From NCBI GenBank assembly GCA_030248135.1, contig JASANC010001140.1, positions 39,083 through 103,082 on the forward strand: DNA of 64,000 nucleotides, read 5' to 3'. Each line of letters opens with the position of its first letter. Within the stretch, counting starts at the first letter, position 1. The translations under genes were made by a program, and so were the position numbers. This stretch comes from Theristus sp. LFF4_11 (taxonomy: Eukaryota > Nematoda > Chromadorea > Monhysterida > Xyalidae). Shown one piece after another: positions 1 to 12,964 of the stretch. The notes below the pieces were generated by a model, which was not told the DNA's origin, did not search any database, and worked only from the letters and a program-made list of their open reading frames with translations.

Positions 1-1662
1 GCAGTGAGCTCTGGTTTGAGCAGCGTCAAACCTTTTCACCGAGCTGAAAATGCAATAAAGTGCACGCACTGGAGGTGTTCAAAATCAAACGAACCCGCGG
101 ACTTTCCTGCGTACTGTTTTTCCCAACTCTTTGACACAAATTTATGACACTCAATTATGAAATGCAATTGTCAACTGCAGACAAACTGGACTGCGGTAGT
201 TTCTGTCACTACCGTCCGCCAGAATTCTGTTTGCACTATTTTGAAAAACAAACACTGTCAACAGCGCGTTTTAGTTGCTTGTTTTGTGTCCGGCTTTCTG
301 ACATCCATGGGCGAAGATCGTGTCGAGACCCAGTACGATCGGATACAGTAGCAGTGCGTGAACGTTTCCGAAACAATTGTGACATCAATCGCAGTCGCAA
401 ACCGAAACGTCTGTCGGGTCGCAGCGAGAGATGAATGTGTGAGAACATAAACATATAAACGGCGCTATCGTGTGTCCCTCCGTCCACCTAAACGCCGACG
501 CGCTGTGTATACACTTTTTTTCGATCGCCCACAAATCTATGGCAAGCACAAGACACGCATACACACCGCGCTGCATCTGCTCGGTGCTACGGCAATAATG
601 TTTTGCTGCTGCTGGTGGGCATGTGGCACGAATGAAAGCTGTGCATGTGTCTCTTTTATTTCTTCGTTTTCGGGCTCGGCTGGAGGGCGACCGCAGAGAC
701 AACGCACGGTGGGGCTGTCTGCCGATTTGATGTGTGCGTTTGGTGTGTGGCACAATTTTTCAAGTTTCGTTTTACCGTTGTCACGGCACAATATGAAACG
801 GCTGGACTGCATTGGGTTGTCAGAAAAAGTTATAGAATGATAGGGATCCTTGGGCTTGGGGTTATGCGCAATGCACTGTATCGCGTTTCGACTCGATTGT
901 AATAAGAAAAGACAAAAACTAAAGAGTTCGTATCGAAATTATTACCGTGTTAAGTAATGTTAAATAAATGATAGAAATGGAAACAGTGTCACATATTTGT
1001 GTAATGAAGTGACTTACTTGCACCGTTTTTATGTCTGTGATTTTCTGCTGGTCAACACCAAAACCGAGCCATGGTCTTTGTGTTTTTTAGTAGAATTCAA
1101 AAATGTTGGGAAGTTTTTTTTTAAAAAGGAACGTTGGTATTCCGGTGGTAAGAAGAATTGAAACACACAATCTGCATGTACGTACTTCTGAGTGAAATAA
1201 GTACTCTCGCTTGTTGCGCATTCGTGCTAAAGGCTCCAAATTGTAAGCTGAATGAATTATTTTTCTCCAGCTTATCCACTGCATTTTACTGTTACACGAC
1301 AGCAATCCACACTAATCTTACACTTGCACATGTGTGGTGGCAGAGTGTGCGTGAGAACATGAAAACCTGGCTGGCCAGCTTTAGTTGCCACCAGCACTAC
1401 TCCATAAGAGAACTGCTGTGTTTTGCTTTTCTCAACGACTGGTGTACAAGCGCAAAGCGCAACCCGTGAAACATGAAGCACATTTCCCTGTGGTGTGTCA
1501 GGCAAATGTGTCTAATGGCAAAAACAGAGAAATACGGTACATGTGTGTATTACTCTTTGCTGCCAATGAAACGAGCAAATGAATGTTGAGTTTACTTTTG
1601 AAACTCAACACGGAGCTTACAAAAAAAGGAGTTAGAACAACAAACAAGCACTTTTCACTGAC
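1..1662. other. Non-coding stretch, nothing recognised
   Basis: No reading frame here resembles a known protein, and the longest frames on the two strands overlap each other as chance frames do. It lies downstream (minus strand) of the coding exon at 1663-2050, so it is probably intron of that gene. It contains a solo copy of the GTCGAGACCCA motif (322-332) that also ends the inverted-repeat element at 12693-12964. Confidence 0.5.
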
Positions 1663-2050
1663 CTGTCGCCGTTTGAGTCGAGATCAAGGGGTGCGGGCGC
1701 CGCGACGAACGGCAGATGCACGGCAGCTGACGGCGAGTACGCCAACTGTTCGTCAGGTGACAACAGAATGCCACCGTTTCGCTGGTGATGCTGATGTCGT
1801 TGGTGTAACTGCTGATGACAGTGCAGATCACCGGCTGGCGTGGTCGTGTCGCCTAGGCGATTGCGTAGGATGCCGCGAATTTGATTGGTGCCGTTTGTGT
1901 TGTGGTTCGCATTCGACTGCTGCTGATTGGCATTGCTGTCATTATTGGCGTTGATCACATTGGAGGACGAGTGACGTGACGTCAGTGCAGTGGCGGCACG
2001 TGGCACTGCGCCATTGCCGAGGTGCGCATGTTGGTGGTGGTGGTCGAGAT
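1663..2050 (-). CDS. Internal coding exon of an unidentified gene, low-complexity Asn/His/Gln-rich
   Basis: I do not recognise the gene. On the minus strand an acceptor (TTTCTGCGCAG) sits just before position 2050 and a donor (GACAG then GTCAGTG) follows 1663. The 388 bases between are open in one frame, with entry phase 1 and exit phase 2. The peptide starts DLDHHHQHAHLGNG, is rich in Asn, Gln and His, then has IRGILRNRLGDTTTPAGD, a His/Gln-rich patch, and ends APLDLDSNGD. Third positions favour G/C as in the other real exons here. It looks like part of a disordered region or cytoplasmic tail. I could not place the flanking exons: the 3' neighbour may lie left of position 1 and the 5' exons somewhere in 2.1-9.6 kb. 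A disordered tail of a channel, receptor or regulatory protein are all possible. Confidence 0.6.
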
Positions 2051-5000
2051 CTGCGCAGAAATGCGTGGTTCTGGAATTAGAGTGGCAATGGAAGCTGAAA
2101 AAGGGTGATAAAGAAGCGTCTTCTCTGTCAGAACTGCAGACAGACACCAGGCATATTTGTCGAAACAACCGGCTAAACAAAAGCTCTTTCTTATTTTATG
2201 ACCAAAAAGCATCAATCAATCAGGTTTTCTGTGCCAGAATATATCTGCGCCAGTAAAACAGTGAAACTTGTAAAGCGACCACAAACAAATATGAGTCCAA
2301 AACTTCTAATTTCAGCAGATCCTTTCACTTCTAACGCGACTAAAAATCCGCCTGTGTTCGCATAGAAACTCCAGTGCCTACATTTTTCTTTTCATGACTC
2401 GTTAAAATAATGGAACAATAAATAATGGCCGCAACAGAGTAGCCTCAGCACTTTGCGCAATGAATGGCATTCGTTAGCTTGAGAATTGAGAGAAAACTGA
2501 ACGTGAAAATTCATGAATGTTGTCGTAATGAAATAATAAGTAGATTTTCAAGCAGAGACAAAATGAACGCCTTCCAGGTTTCACCTGCTGTCACAATCAG
2601 AGCACAAATAATTATCTTTTTTCAAACGTGTGTTAAAAGCAAACCCAGCCAACACGTGCATGTAGACTCACAGGCCTGCAAATCCATGTGCAGTACGTTT
2701 TGTTAAACGTGTCCCCTTTTTAGCAAAATACAAAACTCGCGAATGAAGAAATAACGGCACCGGGTTAGAACAAGGACATATTTCGCCGTAAAAATGGGTT
2801 CTTGATTCCATTGCGGTTTATTTTTCTTTCATTCAAAGTTTCGCGGGCTCTGCTTTTTTGCTAAAAAGTGACAGGTTTTAGGAAATATACTGTAACCGGG
2901 ACTGGCAGTGTATGTCATATGAAACCCTTCAGCCAGTACCACCAGTATTAACGGCGCAAAAACACTGAACGATGGTTGTTATTATGCATGCAAGAAACGA
3001 TGACACGCAGCGATGCGGCATATTTATTTACTTGCAGTCGCCGTGCGTTCATGGACAGCACAGGCAGTCGTTATTGGAGCGCGTTGTTGTTGCATTGGTG
3101 TCGCGATTGAATAATGGTCGGTCGCGATTGCGCGCTTATCTGAAGTGTCTTCGTAGTCGGACGGATGAGTAGCAATGCTGCTGACTGCTTCGTGCGTAGT
3201 CGTCGATGACGTTGTCGCTAGAAAATATTATGTTTCTCGAGATGTTTAGCACCATTTGCACACGATTGTACAGTCGAATGTCACAACTCGGAGCACACTG
3301 GAATACCGTATTGAGTCTCCACCCGACAACTGTGATGATCCTCAGAAAAGGTTCACATGAAAAACTTGAAAAACGGTTTCGAAATGAACAGACGTTGCGA
3401 TACTCACGGGACATCGGTAATCAGGATAAATCGTTTCGAGACCGAATACGGTGGTAACCGTACTCGGTGGGTCCAGCGAATGAATCGTGACACCCGACTG
3501 CACTACACGCGCGGTAACATTGCGCGCATTTGCGGATTATTTGGCAGTGTGTTGTCTGTCCATCAAGAAAAAAGCGAAAAAGCCGCAGATATAAAATTTG
3601 CATATATCCCGTCTCGAGTTTTTGGACGCATCGTTCAACTGTGCATGACGGCTCACTTCCTATTTCTCTTTCCATGAAGTAATTTAGATTCATCCTCCAA
3701 AAGCCTCTCGTGGCGGCATTTTCGGGATTTCTTTCTCCTCTCTATTTTTAGGCGTCTAATCGCACCGGGAAAATCTATTCCTGCCTACTTTTCTCACTTT
3801 GACGCCTTTTTTTCACAATGCGCAACAGAGGCAGCAAGTTTTTTTGCGAGGCGATGAGAACAAGTGCACCCAAATTGGTGCGCGTGCGTTGGAAAAGGAC
3901 GCTTTTGGACAGCAAAAAATTCGATTAGGGCCTTTTTTCGGTCGATAACCGTTTTTCACACCATCATTGCGATGTTGAATTGAGACACATTTTGCAATAC
4001 GAACAAATTCGTTGCTTGGTAAAGAAAGGGCCGATACAAGTTTTGTGCAAAAAATGGAAAAAAACTATCTAATTTTGCATGGTTGTTGCAATGTTCAATG
4101 CAAAAAACGCGTGTGGCGGCGTATTTTCGGTACTTGGTTTGCTAGTTTTGTTATTGTTTCACCTGTTTTCTGGCGCCATCTCTCAGTGTTGTCGTTATTA
4201 CTCCTTGATTTGATCAATTGACTGTAAGTCGGTGGCATTACAGGATAATTCGCGGTGTCCATATTTTTCTGGTGAACTAGGATAAAAAGTTTTGTTACAA
4301 ATGAAAAACCCCAATAAGTGAAGCGTGCAACTTGCAAAAAAAAGAACAACATGAAACCATGCAGGCACAAAGGGACTAATAAAAAACCACACAGACGGCT
4401 GACGGCCGTAAACATATTGTACTTTTTTATTGCAAGCTATTTTATGATAAGCATAATAAGAACAACAGAAAATACTACTGAACATGCAGAACTAACTGCT
4501 TTTCACAATGAACGATAAATACAGTACATGTAGATGTCCAATAAGTGGGTCATGCTAGTAGTAGACGATCCTTGAAAATAAAAATGATAATTTCTATTCA
4601 TCGCAGTAGCGGCGACCAAAAGCCAAACACAAAAACACAAAAACACAGAAACATTGAATATCGGCATGCGTTCAGACATTGGCTAGACATAAACAAACTT
4701 GATAGCAATTCAAAAGACTTGAAACAAGTTGCGCTCAATAAAAAGTCCCTATAAAGACGATAAAAACGATATTGGGTTGAGCTTGGGCATATTTGCACGG
4801 AGGAGAAAGTTTACTGTCCAACAATGGATAATTTGCTGTTGGATATCGCCGTAATTCAATCCGAGTTTATGCCACTGGGTGGCCCAAAGTGTCATAAACA
4901 TGGGTGGTGTGGTGATAAAAAGAACCAATGCGGTTTTCTTGGTTCTCAGCTTACGAACAAGCAAACAGCTAGAACAAACAGACACTGGCAGACACGACAA

Positions 5001-7568
5001 CGTTTTTTTTTGCTGTGAGTTTGACACTTCGCTGAGGCGTTTGTTGCACAACAAACACATCCATAGAGGACAGGAAGACTGCTGCTTTGTTACACAGGGT
5101 TTGTGGTGAAGAAACGCAAGCATTTGTAACTTTTTGAAACTCAACTTTCAAAGTTATTTCGATATTTGCTATAAAAACAGCGTGAAAATGATAACCGAAC
5201 AGTTTTTAGCAAATGTTGGCAACAGATTGGATCTAAACTCTGAGACTTGTACATGACTCTGAAAGTTGCGATAGGTGTACTGTGGAAAGTATAAATTTGA
5301 AATGGGAGAATTGAAAATATTATTGTAACTGTGGGAAGTGTTTGCAATACCGTGCACACCAGAAAGGTGATTGTGAACGTCTAATGCAAACAAAACCGGC
5401 GTCACGGTTTCAGTGACGAGCTGAGACAAAAAGTGCATCTTGAATTTGACAAAACGACAACAAACCGTGTATTGTCCAATGGAATTCCGCCAGGCTACGG
5501 ATTGCTCAACAGGATTACTGCTTATCTAGTTGTATGTATGTGGGAATACCGTGCTAGCACGGATGCGGATAAAATGCAGTTGAAACATCAAGCATTGTTT
5601 ATAAAAGTGTGTTTTTTGAACATGTTTCCCACCATTTTCTCAGTGGAGTGCTGCTTGAAAATACTCAGCCACCTCTACGGCAATCCGTTGGAAATCGCCG
5701 GTTTGCGATCATGGGCTGGAAACGTTTGGTCGCCATAATCATGCACTTTTTTCCCACATTTTTGTTGTTTGTACCTCCATCTTCACCATCCCACCAGCAA
5801 TATAGTCAAACGTGCCAAAAATTTTGTGAAAACCAACAAAACACAGGCAAACGACCGAGGAGAAAAGGGCAACCGGAAAATAATGGCGTGGTGTGAATGA
5901 TAGCTGGTTGTTTGGAGCGGACGTTGATGTTTTGCAAACAGCCGTTCCGGTCGGCTTTTGGTTGACCAAACATTGTTACAGTGCTGGGAAAGCGCTGTCA
6001 GCTCTTTGGATTTTGGATTTTCTTCCAATGAAACGATGATTTATTGGAAGACAAGACCAGAAACTGCGTTGTTGAGGAACTAAAGAAGCAAAAAGTGTTC
6101 GAAACTCCGAAAACTGTTGCAGCCCACCTGTTGTCATTGTTGATCACATTGGGTTGCACTTTTTTGGGATGTGGTTCTTTGGGCGTTTTTTTTCTTCAGC
6201 GTATAAAATTATGGTCGTAACTCGAAATCGACACAAAATGCGGCGTTTTTTTCTCGTAAAATGAATGACGCAACACAACACATCGGCTCCGTGCAAAACG
6301 TTGATCGATCGGCCAAACACGCGCTTTTCACGAGAAATGAAATTTCGGTGGTTCAAACTTTGGGATCGCGCACACTGCAGAAGAGCACACTGAAATAATA
6401 TATTGAAGTAGTGCTTTTTTTACTGTTTTCCTGCCGTTTTTCCGCTTTTCGTTTGTGACGTTTTTGGAAATAAATTATCAGCCACTAAAAAACGTTAAAC
6501 CAAAATGAACTGCAGTGAGCTGCTACTATGTACTTGTGAGACATGCGAGAGGCAACAAAGATTTTTAGTCATAGATTTGAACAAAAAGGCTTTCGTTGGC
6601 TGTGGTCTATGTATGTGGGACAGCCGCAAAAGAACCGGTTAAGATATAAAGCTACCAATTGTCAAAGAAAGAGAGATTTTTCATATTTCGTTTGCGAAAC
6701 TCGATTATGATTCAAGTGGTTGGATAATGGTAATAAAAGCGTTTTTGTGGCTTCTTAAAAGCAAATTTGAGTTGCATGCGCGGGCCAGCAAAAACCCTGA
6801 AGAGATGAGAGAATGTCGTCATGGATTTGTTGCGTCACGCTGGGATACATGGGTGGTTGGTTGGCTGTATTCTCTTAAAAATCGACTGAAAAAAGCAACA
6901 ACAAGATGTATTCCGGTATCGAAAACTGCAGAAGCGCTTTGATAATATAGTTCAAAACGAAAAATCGGAAAGAAGTGTGCTGTGTGGCATTTTGTATCGT
7001 TTTATCATCCGAACTGCATTTCTGCGGCGGCTTCACATTCAGAAGGAACTTTTCTCTTGTTTCGGATGTTAGCGCGTTGTAACAGGATGAACAGAGTGGA
7101 TGTGTCACATGGACACTGCAATATTTTCACATCTTCATCTTCATGTTGCTTTTTGCAGTTGGGTCAAGTAGTCAAGCCTGCCATTGACCTAGAAATCGCG
7201 AAACGTTTGGTTTAATCCAAGGCAACCAAATGCATAATGACGTCAGTTGTCGCGAGTCGCTCGTTTGTGCAATAATGCCAATTTGAATTTTCCGCTTCAA
7301 TTCTCAGAAATGAAAAAAATGACACACTGTTTGTTAAGATTGTACAGATAAGACGCCTTTTTGTTGGTCATACTGGGAATACCAGAATAATGGACGGTTT
7401 ATGGTTGAGTTTCGCATATGTATAACATTTTGTTCATGAACATAAGTCAGTGGTTTATTTTTTGCTATCTAATTCAAACAACTGTTAAATTTTTAAACAA
7501 TGGAAACTATTTCTTTTTTCTTGTGTTGGGGTTCTTAAACCAAAATGAGCAATAATAACAGACTACAG
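2051..7568. other. Non-coding stretch, no supported gene
   Basis: Open frames here are short, AT-rich and mutually overlapping, and none resembles a known domain. It may be intron or upstream flank of the exon at 1663-2050. A degenerate GAGACC motif near 3438-3446, beside ATACGG, recalls the dispersed GTCGAGACCCA and TACCGTATT motifs found elsewhere in the window. Confidence 0.45.
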
Positions 7569-7570
7569 TA

Positions 7571-8023
7571 CCGTATTACCTCCAATAAACCCCCATGAGG
7601 GATTAATACGTCAGCGACTTTTAGGGGTGGAGGTTTATTGGTGGGGGGGGGATTATTGGGGGGGGTTTATTTACAAACAAATTCTAGTGGTGGGGGTTTG
7701 TTGAAAAATGGCAAAAATATCTTGCATGGCAGGCAAGAAAGTCGCAGAAACTTCTACTTTTCACAGAGATTTCCTTTTGTAACAGCCTTTTGTAATGAAA
7801 TTACCATTAACTCATCCCTTTGGGGCCTTTGGTAGCACAATTTCACCAATGTCACTGCATTCAGCCACTGAATTCGCAGGGTATGTGTTTCAAACAGGTT
7901 TCCAATTAACCCCCATGGGGGATTATTTGTGGGGGGGGGTTATTCGGAAACTTGTCGTGGGGGTGGGGGTTTATTGGTGGGGGGATTAATGGTGGGCGGG
8001 GGGGTTTAATGGGGGTAATACGG
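7571..8023. mobile_element. TA-flanked, G-rich inverted-repeat element (MITE-like)
   Basis: The ends are inverted repeats: the left end reads CCGTATTACC and the right end, reverse-complemented, reads the same, each directly flanked by TA (7569-7570 and 8024-8025). Both ends continue imperfectly into AATAAACCCCC-like sequence. Inside are repeated blocks such as CCCCCATGRGGGATTA and runs of 7-9 G. There is no open frame of transposase length. A TA target duplication and short inverted repeats fit a Tc1/mariner-type non-autonomous element, but family assignment is inference. The G runs could form G-quadruplexes. Confidence 0.6.
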
Positions 8024-8025
8024 TA

Positions 8026-9661
8026 TTAACGCATGAAAAACCTATTTGAATGACACGAGTTTCTGTTTAGTCTCTTGCAAATTTAGTTTTTCTCAAGCTC
8101 TAAAACAGGAAATGAATGTAACAAACGACGTTTAAAAAACGTCTTGAAGCATTTTATTTTAACAGCAAATTTTTCCGCAATAACAAAATCATCTGGAATT
8201 CTGCGTGAGCTGTTTCAACAACATTTGAAGAAGAACGCTCACTTTGAGAATCTTGCATGTTGACAGAGCAAATTTGAAAGAATAAGCTCCTGAAACCATA
8301 AACAAATAGTCAATCGAGCATTCTCGTGTCGTGTGGCATGTCTCTCTTAAAATGTTTAGCGATAATTTTCGGTGCCCATCCTCATGCGCACAAATTTTGG
8401 GATAGATCAAGCGAGTTTCGAATGCTTCACAATCGGCACTGAAAATTACGGTTACCATACTCAAACCTTTCATACTTTTGCATGCAGCTTTACCGTATTA
8501 ACTCTGATAAGGTTTGCGAGTTTCTTTTAGTGAAACGACAAAGTTCAATTGATGTTCGTTGGCGGCAATGTACAAATGTCAATTCAATTCGTGTCAGGAC
8601 CCGAAAATGGTAGATACCGTAGTAAGTGTGCCTGAACTATTCACATTCTGATAATATCCCGATTTAGCAATCAGCCACTACATATTTTGTATTCATTTTG
8701 CCTGATTTCTAATAGCTGATAAAAATGCAAATGCTTACAAAGCGCTTGCGTGCATGCAAAAACGTTTTGCTGAGAGAAAATAAAGCCGTTATTGGTGCAG
8801 AAATGTCCCCGTGCCGCACCCATTAGCAAGACGATGTGTGTGGTATGGAATGTGGATGAACGCTCGCCAAAACGAGATTTTTTCGATTTTTTCAGCAAAA
8901 CAGAGCTTTCCGTTGCATTATTGCAGATAAAAAAAACATGAAATACAGTGTCTTTCTTTAAAATTTTATGTCGTGTGGATTTTTGTGTTGCCAGCTGGGG
9001 AGACAGACAGAATGATTTTATTTCACAGAGTTTTTTGAACTGCAAGAGATGAAAAAGGATATGGCTGTAACGAAGAAACAGAAAAAACTGCAATACACAA
9101 ACGGACAGAAAAACTTGATTCTATGTATCACATTCACGGGATTGAGCAACAATCGCGGGCATAATATCATTTGTAAAGCTACGTATTTTTCACAATTTTA
9201 AAGCGGGAACGGGAACCATAACTTTTGAACAATAATACGGTAGGTATTTACTGACAAACAAAACTGTACAGTACAATACTGTTACATCCTTTCAATACGC
9301 ATTTCAGCTCTTATATGTAGCTCTTGATATCCTGAATAGCTCTTGAATACAAAACACTGACAAAAAAACCAGAAAACAACTGATGATTCTTCAACTTGTT
9401 GCTGAACTTGACGAAAAATCAACACATCAACGTCTGCGAAAAGGCATAACAATACAATATTTCAGGCAAGCCGACTTTTGATTTGCTACCATTCTTGAGT
9501 CTTGACACGATCTTGGCAGATCCGGAATAGAGCAGCGAATGCAGTCAGTGATGTTACCGTGACCACCAGCAATTGAGTATGCCCTTTCAATCAATCACAG
9601 TCTGGCAGTGGTCAGTCGAGTGGCTGGAGCAACAAAGTGACGCCAGGCCGGGTCGTCATCA
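8026..9661. other. Non-coding stretch downstream of the GPCR gene
   Basis: No supported coding sequence. This is the 3' flank of the minus-strand receptor gene that ends at 9662. Several TACCGTATTA-like motifs occur (for example near 8492 and, inverted, near 9236). A 140-codon minus-strand frame (8671-9093) has random-looking composition and no splice or domain support. Confidence 0.45.
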
Positions 9662-12025
9662 TCAAGACTCGTCACTGCTGTAGTCTGGCAGCACAATGGC
9701 CGGCTGCTGAATCTTGGCCATTTTTCGATATCGCTGTTGTTCCGAAGGACACGTCGCCTTCTGGTAGCGGCGCGTACTCATCCTCGTTGCTCCGTTGTCA
9801 TCCTTGTTGTTGTTGTTATTATTCATCATGTCCTGGTGGTGCGCCGAATCACTCTGAAAGCGCGTAACGCTCGATGTCGCCGGCGACGAATCGATCGAGA
9901 CGCGTGGCGCCGAACTGAAGTGGCCCGCGTGCGCAGTGGTGATGCCGTTGCGTGCGTCACCGTTGTTGAGCGTCATCGTGCAACTGTTCAACGGCGGCAA
10001 CATCGTATCGTTCGTGATCGGCGACTTCGTCGTACGGTCGCGACAACAGTAAATGAACGTGTCGACGAACATTCGTCGAAACCACGGTCCCATCGCGTAG
10101 TAGATGAGGAAGTTGGTGGCGGAGTTCATGCAGACCAACAGTGCCGCACCGAACATCAACACCGTGTACAGCACCGCCGCTGCGTTCGTGTGCGGCGTGA
10201 CGCCGATCACCTCGACCAGGGTGGCGATCAGCGACGGCAGATAGAAGAACATGAACGAAAGGACGACGATTAATGAGAGCCAGAAGGATTTGCGCCGAGA
10301 GCGGGACAACGTTCGTGGGGCACCGCCGGAAGTGGACGACGTCGCTGATACGGGCGGCTTTAGCAGTTGTTGATGGCCGGTAGATGCGGAGAGGACACTC
10401 GACTGATGATGCAACGGCTGATTCGCACAGCCACTCTGCTTGCTCAGTGGCGCTTGGTTGCTGCAGCAAAAGGTTGAAAGTACATACGGTATTATCAATT
10501 TTTAGGCTACCGACGGAATGCATGATTTTTACGTTGTTTAATGTACGGTGTCAAAACACGTCAACATATTCTTAACTAATAACTTAAAAAGTGCACAGAT
10601 TGTCGATCGGAACTCCGTCTGAGTGTGGGGTTGCGTTCCTTTTTCAATCTCACAGAGAAGTTGTGCAAAGTTTTTTTAGAGTGGCACACGGACATTTTCG
10701 ACTGCTTTAAACGAACGAAGATGAACTGACGTTGCAGCAGCGGACGTCAGTTTACTGCGCACGGACACCGCCTTGCGTATCGTCCTGTAGACGCACACGT
10801 TCAGCACGATCATCACCATCCACGGAATCGCAAACAACACCAACAAGGTGGCGTAGCTGGCAAACACAATACAAATTACTGGCACCAACCAAGAAACTGC
10901 AGGAGCTAGGATAGCATCGTTATACATTGTACTTCATAAAAAACGACTGCTCACTCACAATTTGTACACTTGCTGATACCAGAACCACTCGCGCAACGCC
11001 GTTGGACTGCCGTTGCGGAACTCGAACCACGCGGGCAGACGAAACACGACGCCGGCGGCGACGACGAAGCCCAATGCGACCACGGCTCGTTTCGTCGTCA
11101 GCAGCGTCAGTGAACGCATCGGATAGTTCACGGCAATGTACCTGCACAACACAAGCGCGTTTGTCTCTAGGATCGTTTCACACCAGGAAAGCTCAGCTAA
11201 GCGTCACGTGATCTGTCTGACCAATCACAATAAAGCAAACGATGCATTACAACGGGCGTTTACACCTGTCAACAGTCATCAAGACACACGTCCAGACCGA
11301 GCAGAACTGCGCCGTCACCGTCACCGGAAAGAAGTACTGCATCGCAAAGCCGCAATACTCGCAGAGCTGAACAAAACAACCGTGACACACACATTACGTT
11401 CACTGGAAGAGCAGGCGACAGCAGCTTCTTAGCTTGATGATATTCAGATAGTCACTTAAAAACCAATAGACGCCAATACGTCACCTGTTTTCACCTGACT
11501 TAATGAATGACGTCATGTGTTTGACACAACTGACGCCACCTGACTTGATTGGCGCAACATGTTATTCAGCTTGACTCAGTTGACGTCAGCTGATTTGACT
11601 GGCGTCACTTATTCGTAAGCTTGGTTCAACTGGCGTCACCTGACTTAATTACCGTAATTGATGTGACCAGTTTGTCAGGTTGTAAACTCCACAGTCCTAC
11701 AAACCAAGTCATGACTGGTGAAGCACATCCCGCAGCCGGGAAAGAACAAGAGAGCAGACGAGAGCACAAAGAAGTCGAAGACGCTCAAGCCGAGTAGCAG
11801 AGCGTGCAGTGACCGTGACGATTTGTGCGCGTGTCTGATCGTGTACAGGCGGCGCGCGAACACCGTGACCGAGGCGACCGTGACGAAGATGCCCGGGACG
11901 CACGTGGCCGGTATCAGCACGATGTAGATCCAGAAGATCGCTCGATTGCACGCCGTGCAGTCGTATGCGTCCGTGACGTTCGCTGCTGCTTCGGTGCTGT
12001 TGTTGTACGCGCCGCTAAACTCCAT
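9662..12025 (-). CDS. Class A neuropeptide GPCR, FMRFamide-receptor/FRPR-like
   Basis: This is a plasma-membrane rhodopsin-family receptor, probably for an FMRFamide-like peptide. Exons, 5' to 3' on the minus strand: 12025-11705, 11366-11266, 11141-10959, 10856-10713, 10460-9662; the phases join to 515 residues. Exon 1 has N-glycosylation sites (NNST, NVT), TM1 and TM2. Exon 2 holds TM3, with TAQFCSVWTCVLMTVDR running into YIAVNYPMRS in exon 3 (a DRY box with V before it), then TM4. Exon 4 has TM5 (IPWMVMIVLN). Exon 5 has a Ser-rich third loop, TM6, and TM7 with NSATNFLIYYAMG, the FMRFamide-receptor form of NPxxY. The C-terminal tail is long and Asn/Ser-rich and ends DYSSDES. The start is the first ATG in frame. 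The exon 4 acceptor has alternatives at 10908 and about 10925, and the exon 4 donor is weak (GTTTAA). The fold is secure; the ligand is inference. Confidence 0.88.
11440..11660. repeat. Imperfect tandem repeat with CRE-like sites in GPCR intron 1
   Basis: Intron 1 of the receptor gene contains several degenerate units built on GGCGTCACCTGACTT-like sequence, about 35-70 bases apart. Two perfect palindromic TGACGTCA sites, the consensus for CREB/ATF binding, lie at 11508-11515 and 11581-11588, with near matches such as TGGCGTCA in between. Whether this is a regulatory cluster or only a decayed satellite cannot be decided from sequence. Confidence 0.5.
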
Positions 12026-12026
12026 G

Positions 12027-12692
12027 TTGCCGTCCACACGGAATAATGGTATTTCGTGTTTATTAGACTTTTGGTGAGCGGTAATGAATATGGATCTGAG
12101 GTGAGAAAATCGTAGTTCGGTCAGTTAAGGCTATTTTTAATTGCCACATAAAGATTGAAACTACTTTCCTTTCTACGTTTCCTTTCTACGGCTACAAACT
12201 GAGTCGCAGAACCCAAAAAATGATAATACCAGCTGCCAGGAAATGGTGGAGGGCCGGAAAAGGTAAAAAGGAAAAAATGGAAAAGGAAAATCTTCAGTAA
12301 AATGCGCCTAAATAAGACGCTACTCATGCATGAGGAATTGTGAAATTGTTCCAGAGGGCTCCCTTCAGGCCTGGAGAAATGGTAAATCGTGTTAGCTCCG
12401 CAAAAAGTTTTCACAGAAACTTTAGCGTCTTCATCGTAATCCAACGTTAAAATTTTGAACGCACTGACTACGGTATTTTATTTACCGCAGTCGAAAGACT
12501 GTCGCGCACACATTTTGCACTGTTGTACTGTGTATCCAGGGTTTTTTCAATATGTAGCTGTCTGCTGTATTGCACAAAATTTAGGTGTCCCTGAAAAAAA
12601 CTTTCCCAAAACGTGTGTGTGAGTCACTTTTTTCTGAGAGCTTTGGCTAAAGCTGAGAATGTTGTCCCATTTCCTCTCTAACATTTTCCCTG
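12027..12692. promoter_or_regulatory. Upstream flank of the GPCR gene
   Basis: This is the minus-strand 5' side of the receptor start codon. No convincing TATA box or upstream coding exon is visible. A T-rich stretch and a TACGGTATTT motif (about 12471) are present. Function as a promoter is inferred from position only. Confidence 0.35.
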
Positions 12693-12964
12693 ACATCGCG
12701 TCGAGACCCAATCGTGTCAGACACCTCAGTCGGTGGAACCGGGGTTACGTTATTCATCGATTATTCCTGTCTCTGAATGTCCAGTTCCAGTCGCCTTTTC
12801 TCCAACCGCAGACTGATAAAGTTTTTGTCCAACACACAGTTTTCGATAAATAATGGCTCTCAGCTGTGTGCGAGTCACACGATGCACAAAAAAAACTGAA
12901 ATATAATTTATAATGGAGCGTCGCTCGTTGACTACGGTAGCGACAATGGGTCTCGACGCGATGT
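12693..12964. mobile_element. Inverted-repeat element with GTCGAGACCCA ends
   Basis: The ends are perfect inverted repeats of at least 17 bases: CATCGCGTCGAGACCCA at 12694-12710 and its reverse complement at 12947-12963. The interior (about 235 bases) shows no protein-coding signal. Solo copies of the same terminal motif occur at 322-332 and 18167-18181, as expected of a dispersed family. No clear target duplication was seen. Confidence 0.6.

Noticed and set aside
1583..1954. Plus-strand 123-codon frame
   Set aside because: It is the antisense shadow of the minus-strand coding exon 1663-2050, which has splice sites.
9737..10273. Arg-rich 178-codon plus-strand frame
   Set aside because: Antisense shadow of the last GPCR exon; GC-rich codons there create a stop-free opposite strand.
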